DNA from: Halonotius pteroides
Lineage (GTDB): Archaea; Halobacteriota; Halobacteria; Halobacteriales; Haloferacaceae
Reading direction: 5' to 3'
NCBI RefSeq assembly: GCF_003605635.1
Contig: NZ_QMDW01000006.1
Location: 1-64,000, forward strand
Length of the DNA stretch: 64,000 bases
The position numbers and the translations under genes were made by a program. The notes under the pieces were generated by a model. That model searched no databases. It was not told where the DNA came from and saw nothing but the letters and a program-made list of their open reading frames with translations. Of the stretch, positions 15,316 to 23,157 are shown one piece after another (within the stretch, counting starts at the first letter, position 1; every line of letters begins with the position of its first letter).

Positions 15316-15750
15316 ATGACCGATGAACATGACGGCACACAAGGTGGTGGTCGGCTTGACAGAACAACGATGGAGACACTTGCCCGCCGTTCCGAAACAC
15401 ACCCATTAGTCACATCGTGGGCGTTTCGCCCGGATCGGTTGTCACCACGAGTGCTGGAGATCACACTCGATTCATCAGCATATCCTGCATCCGTTGATGC
15501 CGCACGTCTCGATATCCACTGGTTTGTGACCGGTGACTACTACGTTCACTATCTGGAAACCCACGACGAGACACAGTACCAGTGCCGATGGGATCGACAT
15601 CCGAAAACAGACCTCCCACGAACACATTTTCATCCACCACCGGATGCTGGCGATGCGGAGCCCGCGTCCGCCGGAACCCACCATCTCGACGTACTGTTTA
15701 CGGTACTCGATTGGGTTGCTGAACGGGTGTCGACACTTCACGATTCTTGA
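15316..15750 (+). CDS. TumE-like (DUF6516-like) protein, toxin candidate, module copy 3
   Basis: This 144-aa protein has the clearest version of the motif set: IHWFVTGDYYVHYLETH, QCRWDRHP, RTHFHPPPD, then a C-terminal helix LFTVLDWVAERVSTL. It is closest to copy 5 (22031-22474) in the N-terminal ARRSETHPLV segment and throughout. It follows its winged-helix partner in the same operon. Toxicity is inferred. Confidence 0.7.
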   Translation: MTDEHDGTQGGGRLDRTTMETLARRSETHPLVTSWAFRPDRLSPRVLEITLDSSAYPASVDAARLDIHWFVTGDYYVHYLETHDETQYQCRWDRHPKTDLPRTHFHPPPDAGDAEPASAGTHHLDVLFTVLDWVAERVSTLHDS

Positions 15751-15881
15751 GGCAGGAGCAGGTAGCCTTACCACCCGGATGAGTGGAATCAGAAGTGCGA
15801 TCACCTCGACGGCGTCGACATTCCACAGAAAGCATTTACTGTCATCGCTGGTACAGACTAACATGATCTCTCCGAGCACAG

Positions 15882-16151
15882 ATGAACCTCACTGAACACA
15901 CGGTATACCGACACGAAGAACTCGGAGAGGTACTGGTACTTGGCGTTCACCACATCTTCGAAACGTACGACACAGAGTCGGCAGACGGCCGTCTTCGATC
16001 GAGAGTCGTCCGGTATGCCACTGAGTGGGACGACTACGGGCCCATGCCCACAAATGTCCGTACCACTCCTGTCGAAGAGTTTCAGACTGTTATCGGAGAC
16101 GCCGTCCGAACTTGGGATGAGGCTAAATCCAGGACTGATAGTGATGTCTGA
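15882..16151 (+). CDS. Small conserved-looking protein upstream of RNA ligase, 89 aa
   Basis: It starts MNLTEHTVYRHEELGEVLVLGVHHIF and contains VVRYATEWDDYGPMPTNVRTTPVEEF. I recognise no characterised domain; the strand-rich start suggests a small beta-barrel. It lies 27 bp before the RNA ligase gene on the same strand, so it is probably co-transcribed and may be an accessory to it. The 131 bp before it hold nothing I can support. Confidence 0.55.
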   Translation: MNLTEHTVYRHEELGEVLVLGVHHIFETYDTESADGRLRSRVVRYATEWDDYGPMPTNVRTTPVEEFQTVIGDAVRTWDEAKSRTDSDV

Positions 16152-16178
16152 TCGATTGCGACACTCCTCCGCCAACCG

Positions 16179-17252
16179 ATGAAAGTATATCCGAAGATTC
16201 CACGATACGACCACCCTGTCGTTCCGGAATCGTTCTTCGACAGCGAGGACTTGGTGATTCTTGAGAAATTCGATGGGAGTTCGTTCCGCTTCACGCTCTA
16301 CGACGAGCGGTACACAACTTCGTATCCCGATCCCGTTGTGAGTGCCGCTGATGGAGATGGAAGTCTCGTCTTCGGCACACGCCGCTCGATCAGGGGCTGT
16401 CATCGCGACACGCTTGCGAATATTGATGGGGCACTCCACCGGGCCGTTCGGTGTCTCCGCGATGGGATCGAGACGGACGCCCTCCGTCAAGTCCACGACG
16501 AACACGGCAGCCCCCTCATCGTGTACGCAGAGAACTTGGTGTACTCCACGTTGGACTACGGATACACTGAACAGAACCTTCCCGCACTGGTCGGCTTCGA
16601 TATTCTTCCGTACGGAGCCATCGACTCGATGACGCCACCAGGGAATCCATACGCCGAGACGTTCGAGGGCTTCCTCTCGACCAGGGAGGCTTGGGATGTC
16701 TTTGACCGAATTCAAGTCGGGAGTACACCCCCTGATCGCTCGTTCGTTCCCGCGACAATCATCACCGAGCCAACCGAATTTGATCCCGAAAGCTACGACG
16801 TTCCGAACTCATCGCTTACAAACGATATTCGTGCTGAAGGTGTCGTCATTCGTAGTGACAGCCACAATCGCCGTGTCAAAGTGGTTCGTGACGACTTTGA
16901 GGAGTTGAACCGTGAGCAGTTCGGGCGCGATCCGGCTGACGCAGAAACGGGGGCTGAACAGTTCGTTGCAACGTACTGTACATCTGCCCGAATCCGGAAG
17001 ACGGTTCGGTCACTCGTTATCGAGGAGAACCGAGAGTTCGGGCTTCATCTCGTGGAGGATCTGTATCCGCGGGTGGTTGAGGATATGTGGGCCGAACACT
17101 GGCAAGAGATCATGGAGCTTGAGTTTGCGTTTACGCCCGCAGAGGTCTACCCGCTTGTCGCCAAGCGATGTGTCACGGAACTCCGGAAGATGGAGACAAA
17201 CGCCGAACTGAACGACGCCGATCCAACGACTGTCTGGCAACACCTTTCATGA
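16179..17252 (+). CDS. RNA ligase, nucleotidyltransferase superfamily, 357 aa
   Basis: The protein has the five nucleotidyltransferase motifs in order: I, EKFDGSSF with the nucleophile K30; a LVFGTRRS segment at about 63-70; III, LIVYAENLV with E118; IV, AEGVVIRSD around E220; and V, RRVKVVRDD with K234. This fits ATP-dependent RNA ligases of the Rnl2/DRB0094 type, which seal nicks in RNA or act on tRNA. A helical C-terminal domain of about 110 residues follows. It sits between two winged-helix/TumE-like modules in an island rich in predicted RNases, so RNA repair after toxin damage is a possible role. That link is inference. Confidence 0.8.
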   Translation: MKVYPKIPRYDHPVVPESFFDSEDLVILEKFDGSSFRFTLYDERYTTSYPDPVVSAADGDGSLVFGTRRSIRGCHRDTLANIDGALHRAVRCLRDGIETDALRQVHDEHGSPLIVYAENLVYSTLDYGYTEQNLPALVGFDILPYGAIDSMTPPGNPYAETFEGFLSTREAWDVFDRIQVGSTPPDRSFVPATIITEPTEFDPESYDVPNSSLTNDIRAEGVVIRSDSHNRRVKVVRDDFEELNREQFGRDPADAETGAEQFVATYCTSARIRKTVRSLVIEENREFGLHLVEDLYPRVVEDMWAEHWQEIMELEFAFTPAEVYPLVAKRCVTELRKMETNAELNDADPTTVWQHLS

Positions 17253-17393
17253 GGTTCACCGTCAGCTACCAACGAGTAAACTCGTTGTCTTGTCGGTGGA
17301 CTCCCGTTCTGCCGACCAATTGTGGTCGGACGCCACGTGAGCGGGGAGTACAACCGATATGCCACGTAGGTATTGGAACCACATATTTTCGTC

Positions 17394-17413
17394 TGAAACA
17401 TATATATGTTTCA
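17394..17413. promoter_or_regulatory. Perfect 20-bp palindrome containing the TATA box of module copy 4
   Basis: TGAAACATATATATGTTTCA is an exact palindrome. Its TATATAT core lies about 28 bp before the ATG at 17432, the right distance for a leaderless transcript. A protein bound here would block TBP, so autorepression by the winged-helix product is a simple model. Confidence 0.65.
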
Positions 17414-17431
17414 ATCTTCTACGCTATCGTA

Positions 17432-18097
17432 ATGATGGATGATTCGATACCAGAGGACGAATCAAACGGGCCGGACGTGTATCCAACCGGTAACGAACTC
17501 CCGGACGAGGAATTCTCGCCGGACGACATTGCTCCATTCGTCGGCAAAACGAGTGGAATCAGCGACATCAACGAACTCGCTACCGCAGAGTGGAAAGAAT
17601 CAACAACAGCAGACGAACGAATCCGAGCCGTTCTCAAGCGGACTGTCTCAGCGAAAACAGCACATGAGATCGCCGACACTGCTGCCGTCTCGGAGACCAA
17701 AGCTCGAAACGCACTCAATTCACTCGCTGAGGAGGGGCTTGCCTGTATCGAGCGAACTGAGTCTGGAACCACATACCGGCGTGACCCGGATCGGTACCTG
17801 ATCGAACAAATCCACCGCTTATCGATGGCCGATGACCTCGTCGATCGAATACAGGCTGCGAAAGGCGAGATCGCCGACTATCGCGAGCGATACGACACGG
17901 ACGCTCCCAACGAACTGCTCGTCTCTGACCGGACGCTTACAGCCGAGGAACTGACTGATATCTCCCACTGGCGGACAGCCGTCAGGGATTTGGAGTACCT
18001 TCGCGCCGCGTATCGAATCCAGCAGGCGAAACGCCGAACATCCACATCGAGTTTGGAGACGTTAGGAGAGAATTCCGATCCTGCGTCCGCAGGATAA
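17432..18097 (+). CDS. Winged-helix DUF7342-like regulator, antitoxin candidate, module copy 4
   Basis: This protein of about 221 aa has a longer acidic N-terminus than the other copies, then the family blocks: WKESTTADERIRAVLKR, winged helix (AHEIADTAAVSETKARNALNSLAEEGL), DDLVDRIQAAKGEIADYRERYDTDAPNEL, and HWRTAVRDLEYL. Start ATG 17432 (or 17435) is set by the TATA-palindrome spacing; the open frame extends upstream but would include the promoter. Its stop overlaps the next start by one base (TAATG). Confidence 0.7.
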   Translation: MMDDSIPEDESNGPDVYPTGNELPDEEFSPDDIAPFVGKTSGISDINELATAEWKESTTADERIRAVLKRTVSAKTAHEIADTAAVSETKARNALNSLAEEGLACIERTESGTTYRRDPDRYLIEQIHRLSMADDLVDRIQAAKGEIADYRERYDTDAPNELLVSDRTLTAEELTDISHWRTAVRDLEYLRAAYRIQQAKRRTSTSSLETLGENSDPASAG

Positions 18098-18567
18098 TGG
18101 TACTCGGAAACGGAACAACCCTCGACCCGGATGCAACTCTCGTGAGCGTGAACACGGCGGCGGATCAACTCGGACGAGGGTTGCTCCGAGCTCGGTACAA
18201 GAATACGCGCCACGGGGCCTACGAGGATGCCCCATCCAGGCCACGAGAGGCGAGAATTACGGTTCAACCGGGTATCCATCAGGAGGCGGGGTACTTCGAC
18301 ATCCAATGGTGGACAAACGAGGATTACAAATACCACTATCGAGAGCAAGGGCTGGAATTCCGGTTTGGATGCGAAAGCACAAACGAGAGCACTGCATACC
18401 CAGTCTATCACTTTCATCCTCCGAATAATATAGACACGCATGAGCAGTCGTGTATTGGGGCAAATCACCCACCTGAACGGGTGACGCGTGCTGTCCTTGC
18501 GACGTGGTGGGCTGCTGTTCGGAGCGGCGACGAATCAGTACTAAACACACAGGATGAGATCCCCTGA
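18097..18567 (+). CDS. TumE-like (DUF6516-like) protein, toxin candidate, module copy 4
   Basis: This 156-aa protein has FDIQWWTNEDYKYHY, EFRFGCE, YHFHPPNN and a helix ERVTRAVLATWW. It is closest to copy 1 (5249-5692): both keep an SCI element and an L/R-VTRA-x-L helix. The RFDRHP motif is reduced to RFGCES while HFHPP is kept. It is translationally coupled to the upstream gene through TAATG. Confidence 0.65.
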   Translation: MVLGNGTTLDPDATLVSVNTAADQLGRGLLRARYKNTRHGAYEDAPSRPREARITVQPGIHQEAGYFDIQWWTNEDYKYHYREQGLEFRFGCESTNESTAYPVYHFHPPNNIDTHEQSCIGANHPPERVTRAVLATWWAAVRSGDESVLNTQDEIP

Positions 18568-18710
18568 GTTACCGTCAGCAGTGTTCGCTCGAGAGTATTG
18601 GAACGCCGACACTGGAGACAAGTGGTACCAACTCTCAGCAGAGACCTATACTCGTTACCCACACTGGATGCACCGTAGGGTTTTCTACACTATTACGCTA
18701 GTGTGCTCGT

Positions 18711-19061
18711 ATGGATCAGAACCGCGACGAGGACAGGCGGTTCACCGAACAAGTTGGACTCACCGACGTGCTTGACGTATTTGATACAGTCAGTGGTCCG
18801 GTTGTCACCTCTGATGACGTCGCCAACGTTACCGGCTGTTCACGAGACTCCGCCCGGCGAAAACTGAACCGACTACACGATCAAGGTCGACTCGGGCGTC
18901 GAAAAACAACCGGGCGCGTCGTCTACTGGCGTCGTGAGAACGCCGCTCCAAATCGGGTCAACACAGATGATACGATATTCACCGATCGACCGTCATTTTC
19001 CTCGGGTCACGAAGCCCTGTCCGAACAAGTTGATGAACTCCTCTATCAACCAGGTTCGTGA
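18711..19061 (+). CDS. Winged-helix regulator without an obvious partner, 116 aa
   Basis: The protein has a winged helix at about residues 15-75 (VTSDDVANVTGCSRDSARRKLNRLHDQGRLGRR) and an acidic tail. It follows the fourth TumE-like module by 143 bp on the same strand but is much shorter than the module regulators and has no TumE-like gene behind it. It may be a solitary regulator or a relic. Confidence 0.6.
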   Translation: MDQNRDEDRRFTEQVGLTDVLDVFDTVSGPVVTSDDVANVTGCSRDSARRKLNRLHDQGRLGRRKTTGRVVYWRRENAAPNRVNTDDTIFTDRPSFSSGHEALSEQVDELLYQPGS

Positions 19062-19209
19062 GCGACCCGAAAACGGCGTTCGTCGATACTATCCCGTTCG
19101 TCGCACTATTCTGTCAAGAGGGCAGATATCATGACTGTTCCATGTCGTGAGGGCGTGCTACAGACAAGATTCCGCGGCCTTTTCACTCGTTGTCAGATAA
19201 CCCGGAGCA

Positions 19210-21012
19210 ATGACCGAGAACACTGTACCCGCTGACCTCACGTGGGGTGAGAAGCTGTCCGCCCTCCTTCGGGTCGCCCGCTATCGCCCAACGTTCACCG
19301 CCGGGCTCATCCTCCTCGGCGGGTTCGTCGCCGGCCTCGAAGGCGTTGGCCTCGGCTTTATCCACCCGATCATCGAGGTCGCACAGGCCGAGGGCCCCGT
19401 CGACGGCGGCGGACCGGTGTTGGAAACCTTCCTTGCAATCTATGAGTTTCTCGGGGTTCCCTTCGAACTCGGCTACCTCCTCGTCGGTGTCACCGCGGTG
19501 ATGACCATCCGGTATACGCTCTCGTTTCTCGTCGCGTGGCTGAAGGCGTGGCTCGCAACCCAGTACGAAACAGCCCTTCGAACCCATGCGTTCGACGGCG
19601 CGCTTGCGGCGAGCGTCGGCTACTTCGATGCGGAAGGCTCCGATGACATCCTCAACGCGATCATCACCGAAACACGGTTTTCCGGCCAAGTGATCGAAAA
19701 GGGCGTGATGACCATGGAGCGGCTGTTTCTGGTCGGCATGTATCTCGCCATCATGTTGTACATCACGCCGGTGATGACCGCTCTTGCGGTTGGCATTCTC
19801 GGGACGATCACGGTTGTTCTCCGGGTTGGCATCGAGCCCGCTGTCACCGTCGGGACGCGCGTCGCCGAGGCTAACGAGCGCGTCCAGACCGCTGTTCAGG
19901 CCGGCACACAGGGGATCCGTGACGTGAAACTATTCAGGATGTCCGGGGAGTTGTTCGAAAGCTTTCGTGGCGCGATCGACCAGTACGCCGACGCCGAGGT
20001 CGCCATCTCCCGCAACGAGGCGGCGATCACGAACTTCTACCAGCTCGCCGCGGCGGTCACGATCTTCGTGTTGATCTACGTCGGCTTCGTCTTTTCGGGG
20101 CTCGAACTTGGCGAACTCGGGATCTTCCTGATCGCCATGTTTCAGCTCGCTCCACGGGTGAGCACCCTTAACAGCCAACTCTACAGCCTCGAAGGCGCGC
20201 TCTCACATCTTGTTCGTACCCACGAGTTCCTCGATCAACTCGACGAACGACGAGAGTCCGACGGCGATCAGCCTGTGTCGTCGGTCGGAGAGATCACCTT
20301 CGACGATGTCGCCTTCAGCTACACCGACGACGAGCAGGTGCTCGATGGCATCTCCTTCGACGTTGCTCGCGGCGAGTTTGTCGCTTTCGTCGGCCAATCC
20401 GGGGCAGGCAAATCGACGATCGTCTCGCTGCTGGCTCGCTTCTACGAGCCCGATACCGGCGAGATCCGCGCCGACGGCACGCCGATCGAGGCGTTCGATC
20501 TCCAGGAGTGGCGCAAGCGGATCGCCGTCGTCCGCCAACGACCGTTCATCTTCGACGACACACTCGAAGGCAACCTGACGGTGGGCAACCGTGAAGCGAC
20601 CCGAAGAGAGGTCGAACGGGTCTGTGAGATCGCCATGGTCGATGAGTTTCTTGAAGAGCTCCCAAACGGCTATGACTCACAGCTCGGCGACGATGGCGTC
20701 CGGCTCTCCGGTGGCCAACGCCAGCGGATCGCCGTCGCCCGCGCCCTGCTGACCGACGCTGACTTTCTCGTCCTCGATGAGGCGACCAGCGATCTCGACT
20801 CAGGGATCGAAGCCGACCTCCAAGCGTCGATCGAGTCGATGGATCGGGAGGTTGGCATCATCGCCATCGCCCACCGGCTGTCAACGATCCAGAACGCCGA
20901 TCGAATCTACACGCTTGAAAGCGGTCAGATTGTCGAGTCAGGGACACACAGTGAGTTGATCGAGGCATCGGGAACGTACGCCGCACTAAATGACATGCAG
21001 TCGAGACGCTGA
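19210..21012 (+). CDS. ABC exporter of MsbA/PglK type, 600 aa
   Basis: One polypeptide carries a six-helix membrane domain (about 1-320) and an ATPase domain with Walker A GQSGAGKS, signature LSGGQRQR, Walker B FLVLDEATSDLD and H-loop AHRLST. It acts as a homodimer in the cell membrane. Half-transporters of this type flip lipid-linked sugars or lipids. The nucleotide-sugar epimerase 73 bp downstream and the sugar nucleotidyltransferase beyond it suggest export of a glycan intermediate for S-layer glycosylation. The substrate is inferred from neighbours. Confidence 0.85.
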   Translation: MTENTVPADLTWGEKLSALLRVARYRPTFTAGLILLGGFVAGLEGVGLGFIHPIIEVAQAEGPVDGGGPVLETFLAIYEFLGVPFELGYLLVGVTAVMTIRYTLSFLVAWLKAWLATQYETALRTHAFDGALAASVGYFDAEGSDDILNAIITETRFSGQVIEKGVMTMERLFLVGMYLAIMLYITPVMTALAVGILGTITVVLRVGIEPAVTVGTRVAEANERVQTAVQAGTQGIRDVKLFRMSGELFESFRGAIDQYADAEVAISRNEAAITNFYQLAAAVTIFVLIYVGFVFSGLELGELGIFLIAMFQLAPRVSTLNSQLYSLEGALSHLVRTHEFLDQLDERRESDGDQPVSSVGEITFDDVAFSYTDDEQVLDGISFDVARGEFVAFVGQSGAGKSTIVSLLARFYEPDTGEIRADGTPIEAFDLQEWRKRIAVVRQRPFIFDDTLEGNLTVGNREATRREVERVCEIAMVDEFLEELPNGYDSQLGDDGVRLSGGQRQRIAVARALLTDADFLVLDEATSDLDSGIEADLQASIESMDREVGIIAIAHRLSTIQNADRIYTLESGQIVESGTHSELIEASGTYAALNDMQSRR

Positions 21013-21084
21013 TCCTCTCAGCAGGAGGTATTTCACCTAACGCAGAATCAACATAGTCATTACTCGCGGTGGTAAGATGCGAGT

Positions 21085-21999
21085 ATGCAGAACCAACGCG
21101 TTCTCGTCACTGGTGGCGCGGGCTTTATTGGCTCGAATCTCGCCAACCATCTTGCTGCGGACAATGAAGTAATCGCCGTCGACGACACGTATCTCGGGAC
21201 ACCGGAAAATCTCGACGACACTGTCGAGTTCGTCGAAGCCTCCGTGCTCGATGACGACTTGCCGGCCGATGTTGATGCCCTGTTCCATCTCGCCGCGCTT
21301 TCCTCGCGGAATATGCACGAGGAAAATCCACAGCGGGGCTGCCGCGTCAACGTTGAAGGCTTCGTCAATACCGTCGAACAGGTCAAAGAGCACGGCTGTG
21401 AGACCGTTGTGTATGCCTCGACCTCCTCAATCTACGGGAGCCGAACTGAACCCTCCCCGGAGAGCATGGCTGTCGAATCCCAGACTGCCTACGAGGCCTC
21501 AAAACTCGCCCGCGAACGGTACGCCGAGTACTACGCGCATCACCACGACATGAACATGGCCGGGCTTCGCTTCTTCTCTGTGTATCAGGGCTTCGGCGGC
21601 AACGAGGAACACAAAGGCGAGTACGCCAACACAGTCGCCCAGTTCGCCGACGCCATCGCCAACGACGAGGCTCCGGAACTGTTCGGCGACGGTAGCCAAA
21701 CCCGGGATTTCACCCACGTCGAGGATGTCGCCCGCGCCTGTGAACTCGCCGCTGACCACAAACTGACGGGCGTTTATAACGTCGGTACCGAGGAAGCCTA
21801 CAGCTTCAACGAGATGGTCGAGATGATCAATGACGCACTCGGCACTGACATCGATCCTGAGTACATCGAGTGTCCCTTCGACGGCTACGTCCACGATACA
21901 ATGGCCGACATCTCGAAGTTCCACGAAGCAACCGGCTGGGAGCCACAGATCAGCTTCGAAGAGGGCGTTGAACGCGTCTGTGAGCCGTATGACGACTAA
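21085..21999 (+). CDS. NAD-dependent nucleotide-sugar epimerase/dehydratase, 304 aa
   Basis: It is an extended short-chain dehydrogenase. GGAGFIGSNL (residues 10-19) binds NAD, YASTSSIYG holds the catalytic serine/threonine region, and YEASK is the catalytic Y-x3-K. Family members interconvert UDP- or GDP-sugars. It follows the ABC exporter on the same strand. The precise sugar cannot be read from sequence. Confidence 0.85.
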   Translation: MQNQRVLVTGGAGFIGSNLANHLAADNEVIAVDDTYLGTPENLDDTVEFVEASVLDDDLPADVDALFHLAALSSRNMHEENPQRGCRVNVEGFVNTVEQVKEHGCETVVYASTSSIYGSRTEPSPESMAVESQTAYEASKLARERYAEYYAHHHDMNMAGLRFFSVYQGFGGNEEHKGEYANTVAQFADAIANDEAPELFGDGSQTRDFTHVEDVARACELAADHKLTGVYNVGTEEAYSFNEMVEMINDALGTDIDPEYIECPFDGYVHDTMADISKFHEATGWEPQISFEEGVERVCEPYDD

Positions 22000-22030
22000 G
22001 CCAAATACGAGCTAGGTGTCATATAAATCA

Positions 22031-22474
22031 TCACGAATTCTGATCGTGTGAGTCCCAGACATCGGCAATCCGTTGACGGATATTTGCGATAGTTCTTGTG
22101 AAGAGGTCATTTGGGTGACAGGCAGATAGCTGGTCAGGGATCGCGTCGGCTGAATTGGCGCTTGGTGGTGGGTGAAAATGAGTTCTCGTTGTGTGGGGGT
22201 TCACGTGTTTATCCCACCGACATTGCCAGATTTCATCGGAGGTGTGTGTTTCAATATAGTGAAAATTATAATCGCCGTTCGTATACCATCGTATTTCGAT
22301 CCGAGCATCCTGAATCCACTCGGGATATCGATCACAATCAAGTTCGACGACAACAAGCGAGAGTATGCCGCCGGTGTATTGTGTACGGACGGTTTGGGCC
22401 AGTGGGTGTGTTCGTGCTCTCTCAGCGAGTAGTTCGAGGATCGAATCATCAATCGGTGCTGCCGACCCATCCAT
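22031..22474 (-). CDS. TumE-like (DUF6516-like) protein, toxin candidate, module copy 5
   Basis: This 147-aa protein has IEIRWYTNGDYNFHYIETH, QCRWDKHV, RTHFHPPPS and a C-terminal helix. It is very close in plan to copy 3 (15316-15750), including the AERARTHPLAQ start. It begins 2 bp after the stop of its regulator. The module lies between the epimerase and the nucleotidyltransferase gene of the glycan block, on the opposite strand, as an apparent insertion. Confidence 0.7.
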   Translation of the reverse strand: MDGSAAPIDDSILELLAERARTHPLAQTVRTQYTGGILSLVVVELDCDRYPEWIQDARIEIRWYTNGDYNFHYIETHTSDEIWQCRWDKHVNPHTTRTHFHPPPSANSADAIPDQLSACHPNDLFTRTIANIRQRIADVWDSHDQNS

Positions 22475-22476
22475 AT

Positions 22477-23013
22477 CTATGCTGTGAGTCGGTCGTCTGT
22501 CCGGCGAGCAATCCGAACAGCTTCCTTATGCCGGTCGATAGAAGTTCGAACTGTTGCCCATTCTGAGAGTGCTTCGAGCCGCTCTTCGAGATCAGTATGG
22601 CTTAGCTCCGCAGATAACTCGACCATTTCAGGGGCTGACTCGTCAAATTGTGCTTGGAATTGTTCGTCTTGATCTTCAAGCTCGGCAAGTGTGGTCAGCA
22701 GCTCTTCAGCTGTGTTGGTTGTCGCCAGTTTGTTGGCTCGTTGCCATCGAATATACGCCTCATTACGGACATAACGCGTTCCAGAGGGGTCATCAACTTG
22801 ATGAACCACTCCAAGAGCAGCGAAGTCTTTCAGATGTTTTCGAGCTGCATTTTCCGAACAGGCTGCCCGATCAGCGATCGCCGTGACGGGTGCTGGCTCT
22901 TGGAGACCAGTAACCACCGACTGAATTCGTCTTCGTGTGTCCTCCGTCTCCGTCCACACCGCTTGTTCCTCGGAGAGTGTGGCCGCCGATGGCTCCGGGT
23001 CAAACTCGCTCAT
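22477..23013 (-). CDS. Winged-helix DUF7342-like regulator, antitoxin candidate, module copy 5
   Basis: This 178-aa protein has WTETEDTRRRIQSVV, winged helix (VTAIADRAACSENAARKHLKDFAALGVV), EELLTTLAELEDQDEQFQAQFDESAPEMV and a SEWATVRTSIDRHKEAV helix. The ATG at 23013 was chosen over upstream frame positions because an inverted repeat (23021-23041) and an upstream TATA-like ATAAGTTATT fit a leaderless start. It is closest to copy 3 in the DEDTQFQEQF / DQDEQFQAQF region. Confidence 0.7.
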   Translation of the reverse strand: MSEFDPEPSAATLSEEQAVWTETEDTRRRIQSVVTGLQEPAPVTAIADRAACSENAARKHLKDFAALGVVHQVDDPSGTRYVRNEAYIRWQRANKLATTNTAEELLTTLAELEDQDEQFQAQFDESAPEMVELSAELSHTDLEERLEALSEWATVRTSIDRHKEAVRIARRTDDRLTA

Positions 23014-23020
23014 AGTATAT

Positions 23021-23041
23021 ATTTGAGTTATGTGCTCAAAT
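23021..23041. promoter_or_regulatory. Inverted repeat at the transcription start of module copy 5
   Basis: ATTTGAG and CTCAAAT arms are exact, with a 7-bp spacer. It sits between a TATA-like sequence (about 23038-23047, minus strand) and the ATG at 23013, so it would cover the start site. It is a likely autoregulatory operator. Confidence 0.55.
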
Positions 23042-23157
23042 AACTTATCCCGCCTCCACAGCCTCAGCAGACTACAACTTGATACGAGAATACCCATGAG
23101 ATACAATTATTTCTGTGAGAGCAGAATAGTTTTGCCGGCTGCACCGAACGATCAGCC

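Noticed and set aside
17168-17431. Longer N-terminus for the module 4 regulator
   Set aside because: The extension overlaps the RNA ligase end and contains the TATA palindrome; the start at 17432 fits a leaderless transcript.
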